A stretch of 64,000 bases of DNA from DATBGZ01 sp036557785 (lineage in GTDB: Bacteria; Actinomycetota; Actinomycetes; Mycobacteriales; Micromonosporaceae): NCBI GenBank assembly GCA_036557785.1, contig DATBGZ010000098.1:51090-115089 (forward strand), given 5' to 3'. Within the stretch, counting starts at the first letter, position 1; every line of letters starts with the position of its first letter. Shown here one piece after another: positions 44,206 through 53,021 of the stretch. The translations under genes and the position numbers were made by a program. Below the pieces are notes generated by a model. That model saw only the letters and a list, made by a program, of their open reading frames with translations. It did not search any database and was not told the origin of the DNA.

Positions 44206-45690
44206 TCAGCCGGGCAGGCGGGGTCCCGCCTCGCGTTGGGTGGCGAGCCAGGTCTCGACCTCGTCAGGCGATCGCGGCAGAGCCCCAGACAGGTTGCGCG
44301 CGCCAGAGGCGGTCACGACCACGTCGTCCTCGATGCGGATGCCGATCCCGCGCAGCTCTTCGGGCACCATCTCATCGTCGCTCTGGAAGTAGAGCCCTGG
44401 TTCGACCGTGATGACGTAGTTCTCCTCGACCGTGCCGTCGCGGTACAGCTCTTTGCGGGCGCCGGCGCAGTCGTGCACGTCGAGGCCGAGCATGTGACCG
44501 AAGCCGTGCAGCGTCCAACGACGATGCGACATATTCTCCTTGCTGACAGACTCGTCCACCGAGCACGGCAGCAGCTTGAGGTCGGACAGGCCCTCGGCGA
44601 GCACCCGGTTGCAGGCCAGCGCCACGTCCTCGTACCTCACCCCGGGCACCAGCGCCGCCAGGCCGGCCTGCTGCGCGGAGAACACGATCTCGTAGATCTC
44701 GCGCTGCAATGGCGTGAAGCGGCCGCTGACCGGGATCGTCCGGGTGACGTCGGCGCTGTAGAGCGCGGACCCTTCCACGCCCATGTCCAGCAGCAGCAGC
44801 GCGCCCGGGGCGGTGACGCCGTCGTTGCGAATCCAGTGCAGTGTCGTCGCGTGGGTCCCGGCGCCGACGATCGAGGAGTAGCCGACGCCGTTGCCGTCGT
44901 GGCGCGCGCGCAGCCCGAAGACGCCCTCGATGAGTCGCTCGGAGACGACGCGGTCGGCCGGCAGTATCCGCGCGACGTCCTCGAAGCCACGCACCGTGGC
45001 GTCGACCGCTTCCTGGATCTGCGCGATCTCCCACGGGTCCTTGGGCAGCCGCAGTTCGGAGAGCGTCTGGGCCAGCTCCCGATCCCGGACACCCTGCTCG
45101 GCCGAGTCGTACGGCAGGACCGCACTGTCCACTGTGGCGTCCAGGCCGCGCAGCACGCGGGTGCGGGCGGGGGCGAGCCCGGCCAGTGTCTCGGGCAGGC
45201 TCGACAACGGCGCCGTGGGGACCCCGAGTTCCTCGGTCCGCTCGGCGAGGCTGCGCCGCCGCCCGACCCACAGCTCGCCGAAGGCCGCGTTGCGGTAGAA
45301 CTCGTCGGTGTCGCGGTTCGTGTGCGCCCGGACGTAGAGGGTCGCCGCACCATTCGGATCGATCACGACCGTCGAGCCCGGCTCGCTCTCACCGGTCAGC
45401 CAGACGAAGTCGCTGCCGGGCCGGAACGGATAGAACGTGTCGTTGCTGCGGACGTGGTCGCGACCGGCGGGGATGACGAGGAACTCGCCGGCGAACGCGG
45501 CCGCGACCGCATCGCGCCGGCGGGCATGGTGGTCGGCGCTGGCCCGGCGGCTCACGGCGAGGGGCGCGTCGAGCCAGCCCTGTCGCATCAGCTCCTTCAA
45601 CGCGTCCGGGTAGTCCACGTCGTACGGACGCGACCCGTCCTGCGCCGCGACTCCAGTCCCGCCCGCCGACGTCGTACTCGGCTCGGTCAT
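44206..45690 (-). CDS. Xaa-Pro aminopeptidase (M24B)
   Basis: PepP-like metallopeptidase of 494 residues that removes an N-terminal residue before proline. An aminopeptidase P N-domain (RRDAVAAAFAGEFLVIPAG) precedes the pita-bread domain. Metal ligands are the aspartates in LLLLDMG and YSADVTRTIPV, the histidine in HGFGHMLGLDVHD and the glutamates in ITVEPGLYF and GIRIEDDVVV. GGAGGCGAG precedes the ATG at 45690. A 26-codon ORF with a duplicated start region precedes it and overlaps its ATG. Confidence 0.94.
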   Translation of the reverse strand: MTEPSTTSAGGTGVAAQDGSRPYDVDYPDALKELMRQGWLDAPLAVSRRASADHHARRRDAVAAAFAGEFLVIPAGRDHVRSNDTFYPFRPGSDFVWLTGESEPGSTVVIDPNGAATLYVRAHTNRDTDEFYRNAAFGELWVGRRRSLAERTEELGVPTAPLSSLPETLAGLAPARTRVLRGLDATVDSAVLPYDSAEQGVRDRELAQTLSELRLPKDPWEIAQIQEAVDATVRGFEDVARILPADRVVSERLIEGVFGLRARHDGNGVGYSSIVGAGTHATTLHWIRNDGVTAPGALLLLDMGVEGSALYSADVTRTIPVSGRFTPLQREIYEIVFSAQQAGLAALVPGVRYEDVALACNRVLAEGLSDLKLLPCSVDESVSKENMSHRRWTLHGFGHMLGLDVHDCAGARKELYRDGTVEENYVITVEPGLYFQSDDEMVPEELRGIGIRIEDDVVVTASGARNLSGALPRSPDEVETWLATQREAGPRLPG

Positions 45691-45778
45691 GATGGCTCGC
45701 CTCCGCGCTCGGTCCGCTCCTTGCTCGCAGGCTCGCTGCGATGCTCCCTCGCTGTCGGCTCGGTCATGATGGCTCGCC
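45681..45778. repeat. direct duplication of the pepP start region
   Basis: A 21-bp sequence (45681-45701) recurs exactly at 45758-45778, 77 bp away. Read on the minus strand it contains the ribosome-binding site, the ATG and the first three codons of pepP. Confidence 0.85.
45687..45767 (-). CDS. possible 26-residue upstream ORF coupled to pepP
   Basis: The duplicated start region opens a frame reading MTEPTAREHRSEPASKERT and then seven more residues. Its TGA overlaps the pepP ATG as ATGA. GGAGGGCGAG precedes its ATG. The peptide derives from a repeat like that at the end of tal. Either translation here feeds pepP by coupling or it is a remnant of duplication. Confidence 0.4.
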   Translation of the reverse strand: MTEPTAREHRSEPASKERTERGGEPS

Positions 45779-45865
45779 CTCCGCCATGTCTGCGCTGCAC
45801 CGACCGCCGCACACGCTACCTCGCGACCCCGGTACGGTCCCGGCGCCGCCTGTCCCGCCAAGCCG

Positions 45866-45871
45866 TACGCT
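45866..45871 (+). promoter_or_regulatory. -10 box, leaderless type
   Basis: TACGCT, 6 nt before the ATG at 45878. Confidence 0.55.
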
Positions 45872-45877
45872 GCGGTC

Positions 45878-46264
45878 ATGGACCTCTCGCCCGGCCTGAC
45901 CGCCGCCGTGCAGTTGCGGGTCACCCCGGACGACACGGCGGTCGCCTGGCGCTCGGGGGACGTGGCGGTGCTCGCCACACCGCGTGTCGTGGCGCTGCTC
46001 GAGCAGGCGACGGTGGCGGCCGTGGCACCCGCGCTCGACGAGGACCTGACCACGGTCGGCACCCGGGTGGAGGTGGACCACCTTGCCGCCACGCTGGTCG
46101 AGGCCATGGTCGAGGCGCGAGCCACGCTGGTCGGAGTGGACGGTCGCCGGCTCGTCTTCGAGGCGTCGCTGCACGACGGCGCGACGCTGGCGGCTCGGGG
46201 TCGGATCGAACGGGTCGTGGTCGACCGCACGCGCTTCCTGGCCAGGGCGGGCACGCGGCCATGA
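45878..46264 (+). CDS. FlK-like hotdog thioesterase
   Basis: The 128-residue hotdog-fold protein aligns with fluoroacetyl-CoA thioesterase FlK. Thr34, Glu42 and His68 are spaced 8 and 26 residues apart, exactly as FlK Thr42, Glu50 and His76. Most genomic relatives probably hydrolyse other short acyl-CoAs, so fluoroacetate detoxification is not implied. Its stop overlaps the ATG of the MBL gene as ATGA. Confidence 0.85.
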   Translation: MDLSPGLTAAVQLRVTPDDTAVAWRSGDVAVLATPRVVALLEQATVAAVAPALDEDLTTVGTRVEVDHLAATLVEAMVEARATLVGVDGRRLVFEASLHDGATLAARGRIERVVVDRTRFLARAGTRP

Positions 46265-47088
46265 CCGCTGGTTTCGTCGAGATCGCGGTCGGGGTGCACG
46301 TGCTGCGCTGCCCGGTGCTCGACGTCAACTCCACCCTGATCCTGGGTACGCAGGTCGCGGTCGTGGTCGACACGCTCGCCACCGCCCGGCAGGCCCGGGA
46401 GCTCAGTCAGGCGGTGCGTGCGATCACCGATCTTCCCCTGGCGGTCGTCAACACGCACGCCCACTTCGACCACTGCTTCGGCAACGGGGTGCTGGCGGCC
46501 GGCGACCCTGGGCTGCCGATCTGGGCGCATGAGTCCACTGTGGATGCACTGCGCGACCACGGCCCACGGCTGCGTCGGGCCGCCTATGACGAGGCCTTGG
46601 CACTCGTGCCCGCGATCGCGGACGACGTGGCGTCGACCGAGCTTCGCGCGCCGGACCGCGCCGTCGCACACCAGTCCACGATGGACATTGGCGACCGCAC
46701 GGTCGAGCTGCGCTACCTCGGCCGGGGACACACCGACGGCGACCTGGTCGTGGTCGTACCCGACGTCGCCGTGGTGGTCGCGGGCGACCTCGTCGAGCAG
46801 TCGGCCCCACCGTCGTTCGCGGACTCGTACCCGCTGGACTGGCCCGACACGCTCACCGTGCTGCTGGCCCTGCAGCCCACGCTCGTCGTACCCGGCCACG
46901 GTGCCGTTGTCGACGCCGGATTCGTCCACGACCAACGGGCGCAGCTCAGCCGGCTGGAGTGGCTGATCCGGGAGGGTCACCGCGACGACGCGACGCCGGA
47001 AGCAGTGGCGGCGCGGGCACCGTTCGGGATGCCGGCGGCGCTGGTTGCCGTACGGCGCGCGTACGCCGAGCTTTCGGGTCGGCTGTAG
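46261..47088 (+). CDS. metallo-beta-lactamase-fold hydrolase
   Basis: The 275 residues contain the zinc motif THAHFDHCFGN (HxHxDH), then GRGHTDGDLVVVV with the third histidine, the bridging aspartate in VVAGDLVEQ, and the last histidine in VPGHGAVVD. Glyoxalase II-like thioesters or lactones are typical substrates. Translational coupling to the thioesterase suggests a joint acyl-thioester pathway. The ATG at 46261 is fixed by the overlap. Confidence 0.9.
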   Translation: MTAGFVEIAVGVHVLRCPVLDVNSTLILGTQVAVVVDTLATARQARELSQAVRAITDLPLAVVNTHAHFDHCFGNGVLAAGDPGLPIWAHESTVDALRDHGPRLRRAAYDEALALVPAIADDVASTELRAPDRAVAHQSTMDIGDRTVELRYLGRGHTDGDLVVVVPDVAVVVAGDLVEQSAPPSFADSYPLDWPDTLTVLLALQPTLVVPGHGAVVDAGFVHDQRAQLSRLEWLIREGHRDDATPEAVAARAPFGMPAALVAVRRAYAELSGRL

Positions 47089-47098
47089 TCGCCGCGGT

Positions 47099-47290
47099 TC
47101 AGGCGTCCGTCTGCGTGGTCTCGCGGAGGAAGCCGCGCGCCGAGAGGAAGGCGCCCAGCGACTCGCGGTGGGCGTCGCAGGCGAGCCAGATCTTGCGGCG
47201 GTCGGGATCGTGCAGCTTGGGGTTGTTCCAGGCCAACGACCACGTGGCCGGTGTCCGACATCCCTTCGCGGAGCAGATCAGCGGTTCCAC
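47099..47290 (-). CDS. small zinc-ribbon-like conserved protein
   Basis: A 63-residue protein with CSAKGC near the N-terminus and CDAHRESL near residue 38, giving a C-x4-C...C-x2-H metal-site pattern, and the conserved central WSLAWNNPKLHDPDRRKIW. Homologues across actinobacteria are often labelled acetone carboxylase, which this cannot be. Role unknown. The GTG start is 6 nt after a TAGGCT box. Confidence 0.75.
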   Translation of the reverse strand: MEPLICSAKGCRTPATWSLAWNNPKLHDPDRRKIWLACDAHRESLGAFLSARGFLRETTQTDA

Positions 47291-47296
47291 AATGCG

Positions 47297-47302
47297 AGCC
47301 TA
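47297..47302 (-). promoter_or_regulatory. -10 box, leaderless type
   Basis: TAGGCT on the minus strand, 6 nt before GTG 47290. Confidence 0.55.
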
Positions 47303-47352
47303 CGCACGAGTGCCGGATCGCCGTCGACCAAGATCATCGGAGCACAGTGGTG

Positions 47353-47390
47353 CGCCGAGGCACAACCACGGGGGAAGCTGTGCCTCGGCG
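47353..47390. other. perfect 12-bp inverted repeat with 14-nt loop
   Basis: CGCCGAGGCACA (47353-47364) pairs fully with TGTGCCTCGGCG (47379-47390). It is in a divergent intergenic region about 300 nt from moxR, so it is not a simple terminator for a neighbouring gene. It could be an RNA structure or protein site. Confidence 0.6.
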
Positions 47391-47686
47391 ACTGAGCACA
47401 TGCTAACCATCCGTAGCCGTGGTTGCTAGAGCGGGACCGTAGCCGTTCGGCCGGAACCTGTCGACCTGCGGATGATCCTGGCGGTCAATTCACAGCAATT
47501 TCGGAGAATAGGCAGGGCAGGACAGACATCACTGCTGCGATGACCGTACGGCCTGTCGCAAGCTGCGCATGGCGGCGCTACCGCGCGTCACCAAAGGGAT
47601 GAGGTTGCGGGGACACCGGCCGGATCTGGCCGCACCATGCCACGCTGGGGTCCTGCCTGACCGGCAATCCGCAGAAGGAGAGCGTC

Positions 47687-48799
<1,113 letters not shown>

Positions 48800-48801
48800 C
48801 G

Positions 48802-49860
48802 GTGTCGAGCGCGACCTCCGCTGCCTCGACGCCAGCGCCGCCCACCGGGTCGCCGCAGCGAGCCGAGGCAACGCTCGCGCGGCTGCAGTATGTGATCACG
48901 CGCCGCTTGGACGGCCTGCTGCAGGGCGACTATCTGGGGCTGCTGCCCGGCCCGGGCAGTGAGGCGGGGGAGTCGCGGGAGTACCGGCCGGGCGACGACG
49001 TGCGCCGCATGGACTGGCCGGTCACGGCACGAACCACGGTGCCGCACGTACGCCAGACCGTCGCCGATCGTGAGCTCGAGGCGTGGCTCGCGATCGACCT
49101 GTCCGGCAGCCTCGACTTCGGCACCGCCACCTGTCACAAGCGGGACCTCGCGATAGCCGCGGCCGCCGCCGTCGCGCACCTGACCGTCCGTGGGGGCAAC
49201 CGGATCGGCGCTGTCGTCTGGAATGGAGCCACGATCGTCCGGCTGCCCGCGCGCAGCGGCCGCCGCTCCGCGAGCGCGCTGCTCCGCTCGATCGCACAGA
49301 CCACCGCGGCCGAGCCGCCGGTTGACGCGTCGCGGCTGCGGGTCTCGCCGGCTCGCTCCTCGCGCTCGCTCGTACCTCCCGACGCCGCGCGACTGCGGGG
49401 GGCACAGCCGGCGAGCACCACGGACCTCGGCGCGCTCGTCGATGCGCTGAACCGGCCACCGCGCCGGCGCGGGTTCGCGGTGGTGATCTCCGACTTTCTC
49501 GCCCCACCCGAACTCTGGCAGCGGCCGTTGCGCAAGCTCGCGGTACGCCACGAGGTGCTGGCGATCGAGGTCATGGACCCGCGCGAGCTGGAGCTCAGCG
49601 ACGTCGGGATCCTCGTCGTGGCCGACCCGGAGACCGGCGAGCTGCACGAGATCCAGACCTCGGACCGGCGGCTGCGGGAGCGCTACGCGGCGGCAGCGCG
49701 GCGGGAGCGGGAGGCGGTCGCGGGCGCGATCCGAGCCGCGGGCGCGGCGCACCTGCGCCTGCGTACCGACTCCGACTGGGTGCTGGACATCGTGCGGTTC
49801 GTCGCCGCGGCGCGGCATGCCCGCACCCGGGGCGTCGCGCGGACGGGAGGGGCCAGATGA
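48802..49860 (+). CDS. DUF58 protein partner of MoxR
   Basis: A 352-residue soluble protein with the DUF58 signature SREYRPGDDVRRMDWPVTART and a VWA-like fold after it (AWLAIDLSGSLDFGTATCHKRDLAIAAAAAVAH; IDLSGS has the metal-site pattern). It includes a variable insertion of about 35 residues after RLRVSPARSSRSL. The GTG at 48802 is 2 bp after the moxR stop, with GAGG in the moxR end as ribosome site. The stop overlaps the VWA gene as ATGA. Confidence 0.9.
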   Translation: MSSATSAASTPAPPTGSPQRAEATLARLQYVITRRLDGLLQGDYLGLLPGPGSEAGESREYRPGDDVRRMDWPVTARTTVPHVRQTVADRELEAWLAIDLSGSLDFGTATCHKRDLAIAAAAAVAHLTVRGGNRIGAVVWNGATIVRLPARSGRRSASALLRSIAQTTAAEPPVDASRLRVSPARSSRSLVPPDAARLRGAQPASTTDLGALVDALNRPPRRRGFAVVISDFLAPPELWQRPLRKLAVRHEVLAIEVMDPRELELSDVGILVVADPETGELHEIQTSDRRLRERYAAAARREREAVAGAIRAAGAAHLRLRTDSDWVLDIVRFVAAARHARTRGVARTGGAR

Positions 49861-50810
49861 TCCGCTTCCTGTCGCCGTGGTGGCTGCTGGCCGTGCTGCC
49901 GGTGCTCGGGGTCGCCGGCGCGTACTGGTGGCGCCAGCGTCGGCGCCTGGCCTTCGCGGTCCGCTTCTCCAATGTGGACCTGCTGCGCGCGGTGGCGCCC
50001 GGTGGCATCGGCCCGTACCGCCGGCATTCTGCGGCGGCCGTGCTGCTGCTGAGCATGTTCATCCTGTCGCTGGGCATGGCCCGTCCCGCGGTGAATGGCA
50101 AGGAGCCGTTGGAGCGGGCCACCGTCATGCTGGCGCTGGACGTGTCGCTGTCGATGGCGGCCGACGACGTCGCGCCGAGCCGGTTGGAGGCGGCGCAACA
50201 GGCGGCGAAGGAGTTCGTCGGCGAACTGCCCGCGCAGTTCAACGTCGGCCTGGTCTCGTTCGCCAAGAGCGCGAACGTGATCGTCTCGCCCACGAAGGCG
50301 CACGACCAGGTCATCTCGGCCATCGATGGACTTCAGCTCGCGGAGGCGACGGCCACGGGGGAGGCGGTATTCACCTGCCTGGACGCGATCGCCGCCGTGC
50401 CCGGCGACGGCGTGCAGGGCCCGCCACCGGCGCGCATCGTGCTGCTCTCCGACGGGTACCGCACGTACGGTCGTTCCACGGAGTCGGCGGCCGATGCCGC
50501 GGTCAAGGCGAACGTGCCGGTCTCGACGATCGCCTTCGGAACCGACGACGGCACGGTCGACATCGGCGGGAGCCAGCAGCGGGTTCCGGTGGACCGTCAG
50601 GCGCTCAAGCAGCTCGCCGCCACGACCAAGGGCAACTACTACGAAGCCGCGAGCGCCGAGGGGCTCAAGCGGGTCTACGAAGATATGGGTAGCTCGATCG
50701 GGTACAAGACCGTCTCCAAGGAGGTCGCCCGGGTCTTCTTCGGGCTCGGCCTGCTCTTCGCGTTGGGTGCCGCCGGCCTGGGTCTGCTCTGGTCCTCGCG
50801 GTTGCCCTGA
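49857..50810 (+). CDS. membrane-anchored VWA-domain protein
   Basis: The 317 residues contain membrane helices at about 7-26, 60-77 and 293-313 and an exported or cytosolic VWA domain. MIDAS residues are DVSLS (95-99), a Thr in ATATGEA and the Asp in VLLSDGY. This is the batA/Rv1481 type. With MoxR and DUF58 it forms a complex that in other bacteria supports envelope stability or metallo-protein activation. Confidence 0.92.
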   Translation: MIRFLSPWWLLAVLPVLGVAGAYWWRQRRRLAFAVRFSNVDLLRAVAPGGIGPYRRHSAAAVLLLSMFILSLGMARPAVNGKEPLERATVMLALDVSLSMAADDVAPSRLEAAQQAAKEFVGELPAQFNVGLVSFAKSANVIVSPTKAHDQVISAIDGLQLAEATATGEAVFTCLDAIAAVPGDGVQGPPPARIVLLSDGYRTYGRSTESAADAAVKANVPVSTIAFGTDDGTVDIGGSQQRVPVDRQALKQLAATTKGNYYEAASAEGLKRVYEDMGSSIGYKTVSKEVARVFFGLGLLFALGAAGLGLLWSSRLP

Positions 50811-50817
50811 GCCACCA

Positions 50818-50829
50818 GCCCGTACGGGC
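50818..50829. terminator. 12-bp palindrome between convergent genes
   Basis: GCCCGTACGGGC is a perfect palindrome 8 bp after the VWA stop and 4 bp before the stop of the small minus-strand gene. No loop or T-run, so terminator function is weakly supported. Confidence 0.25.
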
Positions 50830-50832
50830 GCG

Positions 50833-50922
50833 TCAGAGCCGCATTCCCGAGGCGAGCACGGAGACAACGACGATCCAGAGGGCGAAGAGAGTGAACCCGA
50901 CGGGGGCGGTGTAGCGCTTCAT
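50833..50922 (-). CDS. 29-residue single-helix membrane peptide
   Basis: MKRYTAPVGFTLFALWIVV continues VSVLASGMRL: a positively charged start, one hydrophobic helix (about 8-25) and a short polar end. GGGAG lies 9-13 nt before the ATG. Codons are GC-rich at third positions. It is convergent with the VWA gene. Such peptides often modify membrane complexes; no homologue is known to me. Confidence 0.6.
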   Translation of the reverse strand: MKRYTAPVGFTLFALWIVVVSVLASGMRL

Positions 50923-51393
50923 GGGCGGACTCCCGACTCGTACGTCGGCGCGCGCGGGACAACCCGCCGCGCCGGAGGGCGAACGGCGAACGGGGGTTCG
51001 TGACCGGTGTCGGCATCGGATCAGGCGGGCCGCGCTGGCTCACACCCGACCGGCACCCGCGACGGAGGCGGGCTAGCGCCGACGAGAGGTCCGGCCACGA
51101 CTGGGAGGATCGCTATCTCGCACAGCGATCACCTCCATGGGTCGAGGGGCCGGGACTTCACAGTTCCATGACATTTACCTCACGGACCTGTGACGGCATG
51201 ATCATACAACAGCCCGCCACGGCCCGACTCACCTGTTGGCACCATCGGCAATCATCCGTTCGGTGATCTTCCCCCCAGCCTCTAGGCTGCCTGCGGGAGT
51301 CCGAGCCGCCCGGGCCACGCACATGGTGCGCCGAGGGGCAAGGTGGGACGGCCCGGACACGCTCCGGTACAGGAGAGGAACGGTGGGGCGGCG
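50923..51393. other. 471-bp non-coding stretch before fabG
   Basis: I find no coding frame with codon bias. AT-richer DNA at 51155-51260 may hold the fabG promoter but I cannot fix -35/-10 boxes with confidence. AGGAGAGG at 51371 is 16-23 nt before the fabG ATG, with GGTGGGG closer. Confidence 0.5.
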
Positions 51394-52098
51394 ATGGCCT
51401 GTACGGTGTTGGTCACCGGGGGAAACCGGGGGATCGGCTTCGCGATCGCGCAGGCCTTCGCCGCACAGGGTGACCGGGTGGCGGTCACCCACCGCGGGTC
51501 GGGCAAGCCGGAGGGGATGTACGCGGTCGTCTGCGACGTGACCGACAGCGCCGCCGTCGACGGGGCATTCACCGCGGTCGAGGCCGAGTTGGGCCCGGTC
51601 GAGGTGCTCGTCGCGAACGCCGGGATCACCGAAGACACCCTGCTCATGCGGATGAGCGAGGACCAGTTCACCCGGGTCGTCGACGCGAACTTGACCGGCG
51701 CTTGGCGGTGTGCGCAGCGGGCCGCCACGAAGATGGTCCGGGGCCGCTTCGGTCGCATGATCTTCATTTCGTCCGTGGTCGGGCTCTACGGCGGCCCCGG
51801 GCAGGTCAACTACGCGGCGAGCAAGGCAGGGCTCGTCGGCCTGGCCCGGTCGATCACCCGCGAACTCGGCACCCGCAACATCACCGCGAACGTGGTCGCG
51901 CCGGGGTTCATCGAGACCGATATGACCGCCCAGCTCACCCAGGCCCGCCGAGAGGAGATCCTCAAGGCGATCCCGGCCGGCCGCCTCGCCTCCGCGGAAG
52001 AGGTGGCCGCGGTCGTGACGTGGCTCGCCTCCGACGCGGCCGGGTACGTCAACGGGGCCGTGATCCCCGTCGATGGCGGCCTCGGCATGGGTCACTGA
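51394..52098 (+). CDS. fabG: 3-oxoacyl-ACP reductase
   Basis: SDR enzyme reducing 3-oxoacyl-ACP with NADPH in type-II fatty-acid elongation (mabA position). The 234 residues include TGGNRGIG (8-15), Asn99, Ser127, Tyr140 and Lys144 as catalytic set (LYGGPGQVNYAASKAG), and the end SDAAGYVNGAVIPVDGGLGMGH. ATG 51394 removes the unneeded 17 codons of the longer frame. fabI follows after 107 bp that carry a repeat. Confidence 0.96.
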   Translation: MACTVLVTGGNRGIGFAIAQAFAAQGDRVAVTHRGSGKPEGMYAVVCDVTDSAAVDGAFTAVEAELGPVEVLVANAGITEDTLLMRMSEDQFTRVVDANLTGAWRCAQRAATKMVRGRFGRMIFISSVVGLYGGPGQVNYAASKAGLVGLARSITRELGTRNITANVVAPGFIETDMTAQLTQARREEILKAIPAGRLASAEEVAAVVTWLASDAAGYVNGAVIPVDGGLGMGH

Positions 52099-52105
52099 CC
52101 TGCGT

Positions 52106-52159
52106 GCTAGGAAGGGCACCTTCCTAACCGTGAGCGTTGTGGCAGGGCACCTTCCTAAC
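52106..52159. repeat. GTTAGGAAGGTGCCC repeat between fabG and fabI
   Basis: GGGCACCTTCCTAAC occurs at 52114-52128 and 52145-52159. The first copy forms a small hairpin with its inverse (52106-52128). It belongs to the same family as 35340-35393. Its place inside the fabG-fabI operon suggests an effect on readthrough or mRNA stability. Confidence 0.75.
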
Positions 52160-52205
52160 ATTTCCCGGTACGGGCCACGCGGCCCCTGGAACCTTGGAGT
52201 ACAAC

Positions 52206-52973
52206 GTGTCTGGACTCATGGCCGGCAAGCGCCTGCTCGTCACGGGGGTGCTCACCGAAGCCTCGATCGCCTTCTCGGTCGCGCGGTTGGCGCAGGAGCA
52301 AGGGGCTACCGTGGTGCTCACTGGCTTCGGACGCATGTCGCTGGTCGAACGGATCGCCAAGCGGCTGCCGGTCGAGCCGCCCGTGCTCGAGCTCGATGTC
52401 ACCGACAACGCCCAGCTCGACTCGCTCGCCGACCGGGTACGCCCCCACCTCGATGGCATTGACGGGGTCGTGCACTCGATCGCGAACGGTCCACAGTCGA
52501 CGCTCGGCGGCGGCTTCCTCACCGCCCCGTGGGAGGACGTGGCCCGGGCGCTTCAGGTATCGACGTACTCCTACAAGGCGCTGGCCATGGCGTGTGCCCC
52601 GCTCATGGGCCGGGGCAGCACGATCGTCGGCCTGACCTTCGACGCCTCGCAGGCCTGGCCCGCCTACGACTGGATGGGCGTGGCCAAGGCCGGCCTCGAG
52701 TCGGCGAACCGTTACCTCGCGCGCTATCTCGGCCCGCAGGGGATCCGGGTCAACCTCGTCTCGGCGGGTCCACTTCGGACGATGGCGGCCAAGTCGATCC
52801 CGGGCTTCGAGCAGTTCGAGGACGCCTGGGTGTCGCGGTCACCGCTGGGCTGGAGCCTGACCGAGCCCGAGCCCGCGGCCCGCGCGGTCGTGGCTCTGCT
52901 CTCGGACTGGTTCCCGGCGACGACCGGCGAGATCGTGCACGCCGACGGGGGCTTCCACGCGGTCGGCGCCTGA
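52206..52973 (+). CDS. fabI: enoyl-ACP reductase, InhA type
   Basis: NADH-dependent reductase closing each elongation cycle. The 255 residues read like InhA: SGLMAGKRLLVTGVLTEASIAF, ANGPQSTLGGGFLTAPW, DVARALQVSTYSYKALA. Tyr154 and Lys161 in WPAYDWMGVAKAGLES match InhA Tyr158 and Lys165. GTG 52206 corresponds to the InhA start and has GGAG 5 nt upstream; ATG 52218 is too far in. A close InhA type does not by itself imply mycolic acids. Confidence 0.95.
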   Translation: MSGLMAGKRLLVTGVLTEASIAFSVARLAQEQGATVVLTGFGRMSLVERIAKRLPVEPPVLELDVTDNAQLDSLADRVRPHLDGIDGVVHSIANGPQSTLGGGFLTAPWEDVARALQVSTYSYKALAMACAPLMGRGSTIVGLTFDASQAWPAYDWMGVAKAGLESANRYLARYLGPQGIRVNLVSAGPLRTMAAKSIPGFEQFEDAWVSRSPLGWSLTEPEPAARAVVALLSDWFPATTGEIVHADGGFHAVGA

Positions 52974-53021
52974 CGCCGCCGCGACCCAGCGGTCAGACCG
53001 GCGCGGTCAGGCCTGCCCGGG

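Larger units (their letters stand above)
47291..47686. other. 396-bp non-coding stretch between divergent genes
   Basis: It contains the promoter of the zinc-ribbon gene, a perfect 12-bp-stem hairpin (47353-47390) and a leader for moxR ending in AAGGAGAGCGTC. No further ORF with coding character is visible. Confidence 0.7.

Noticed and set aside
47291..47686. c-di-AMP (ydaO) riboswitch expected near actinobacterial cell-wall hydrolase genes
   Set aside because: I could not find its conserved core in the interval, and no NlpC/P60 gene follows.
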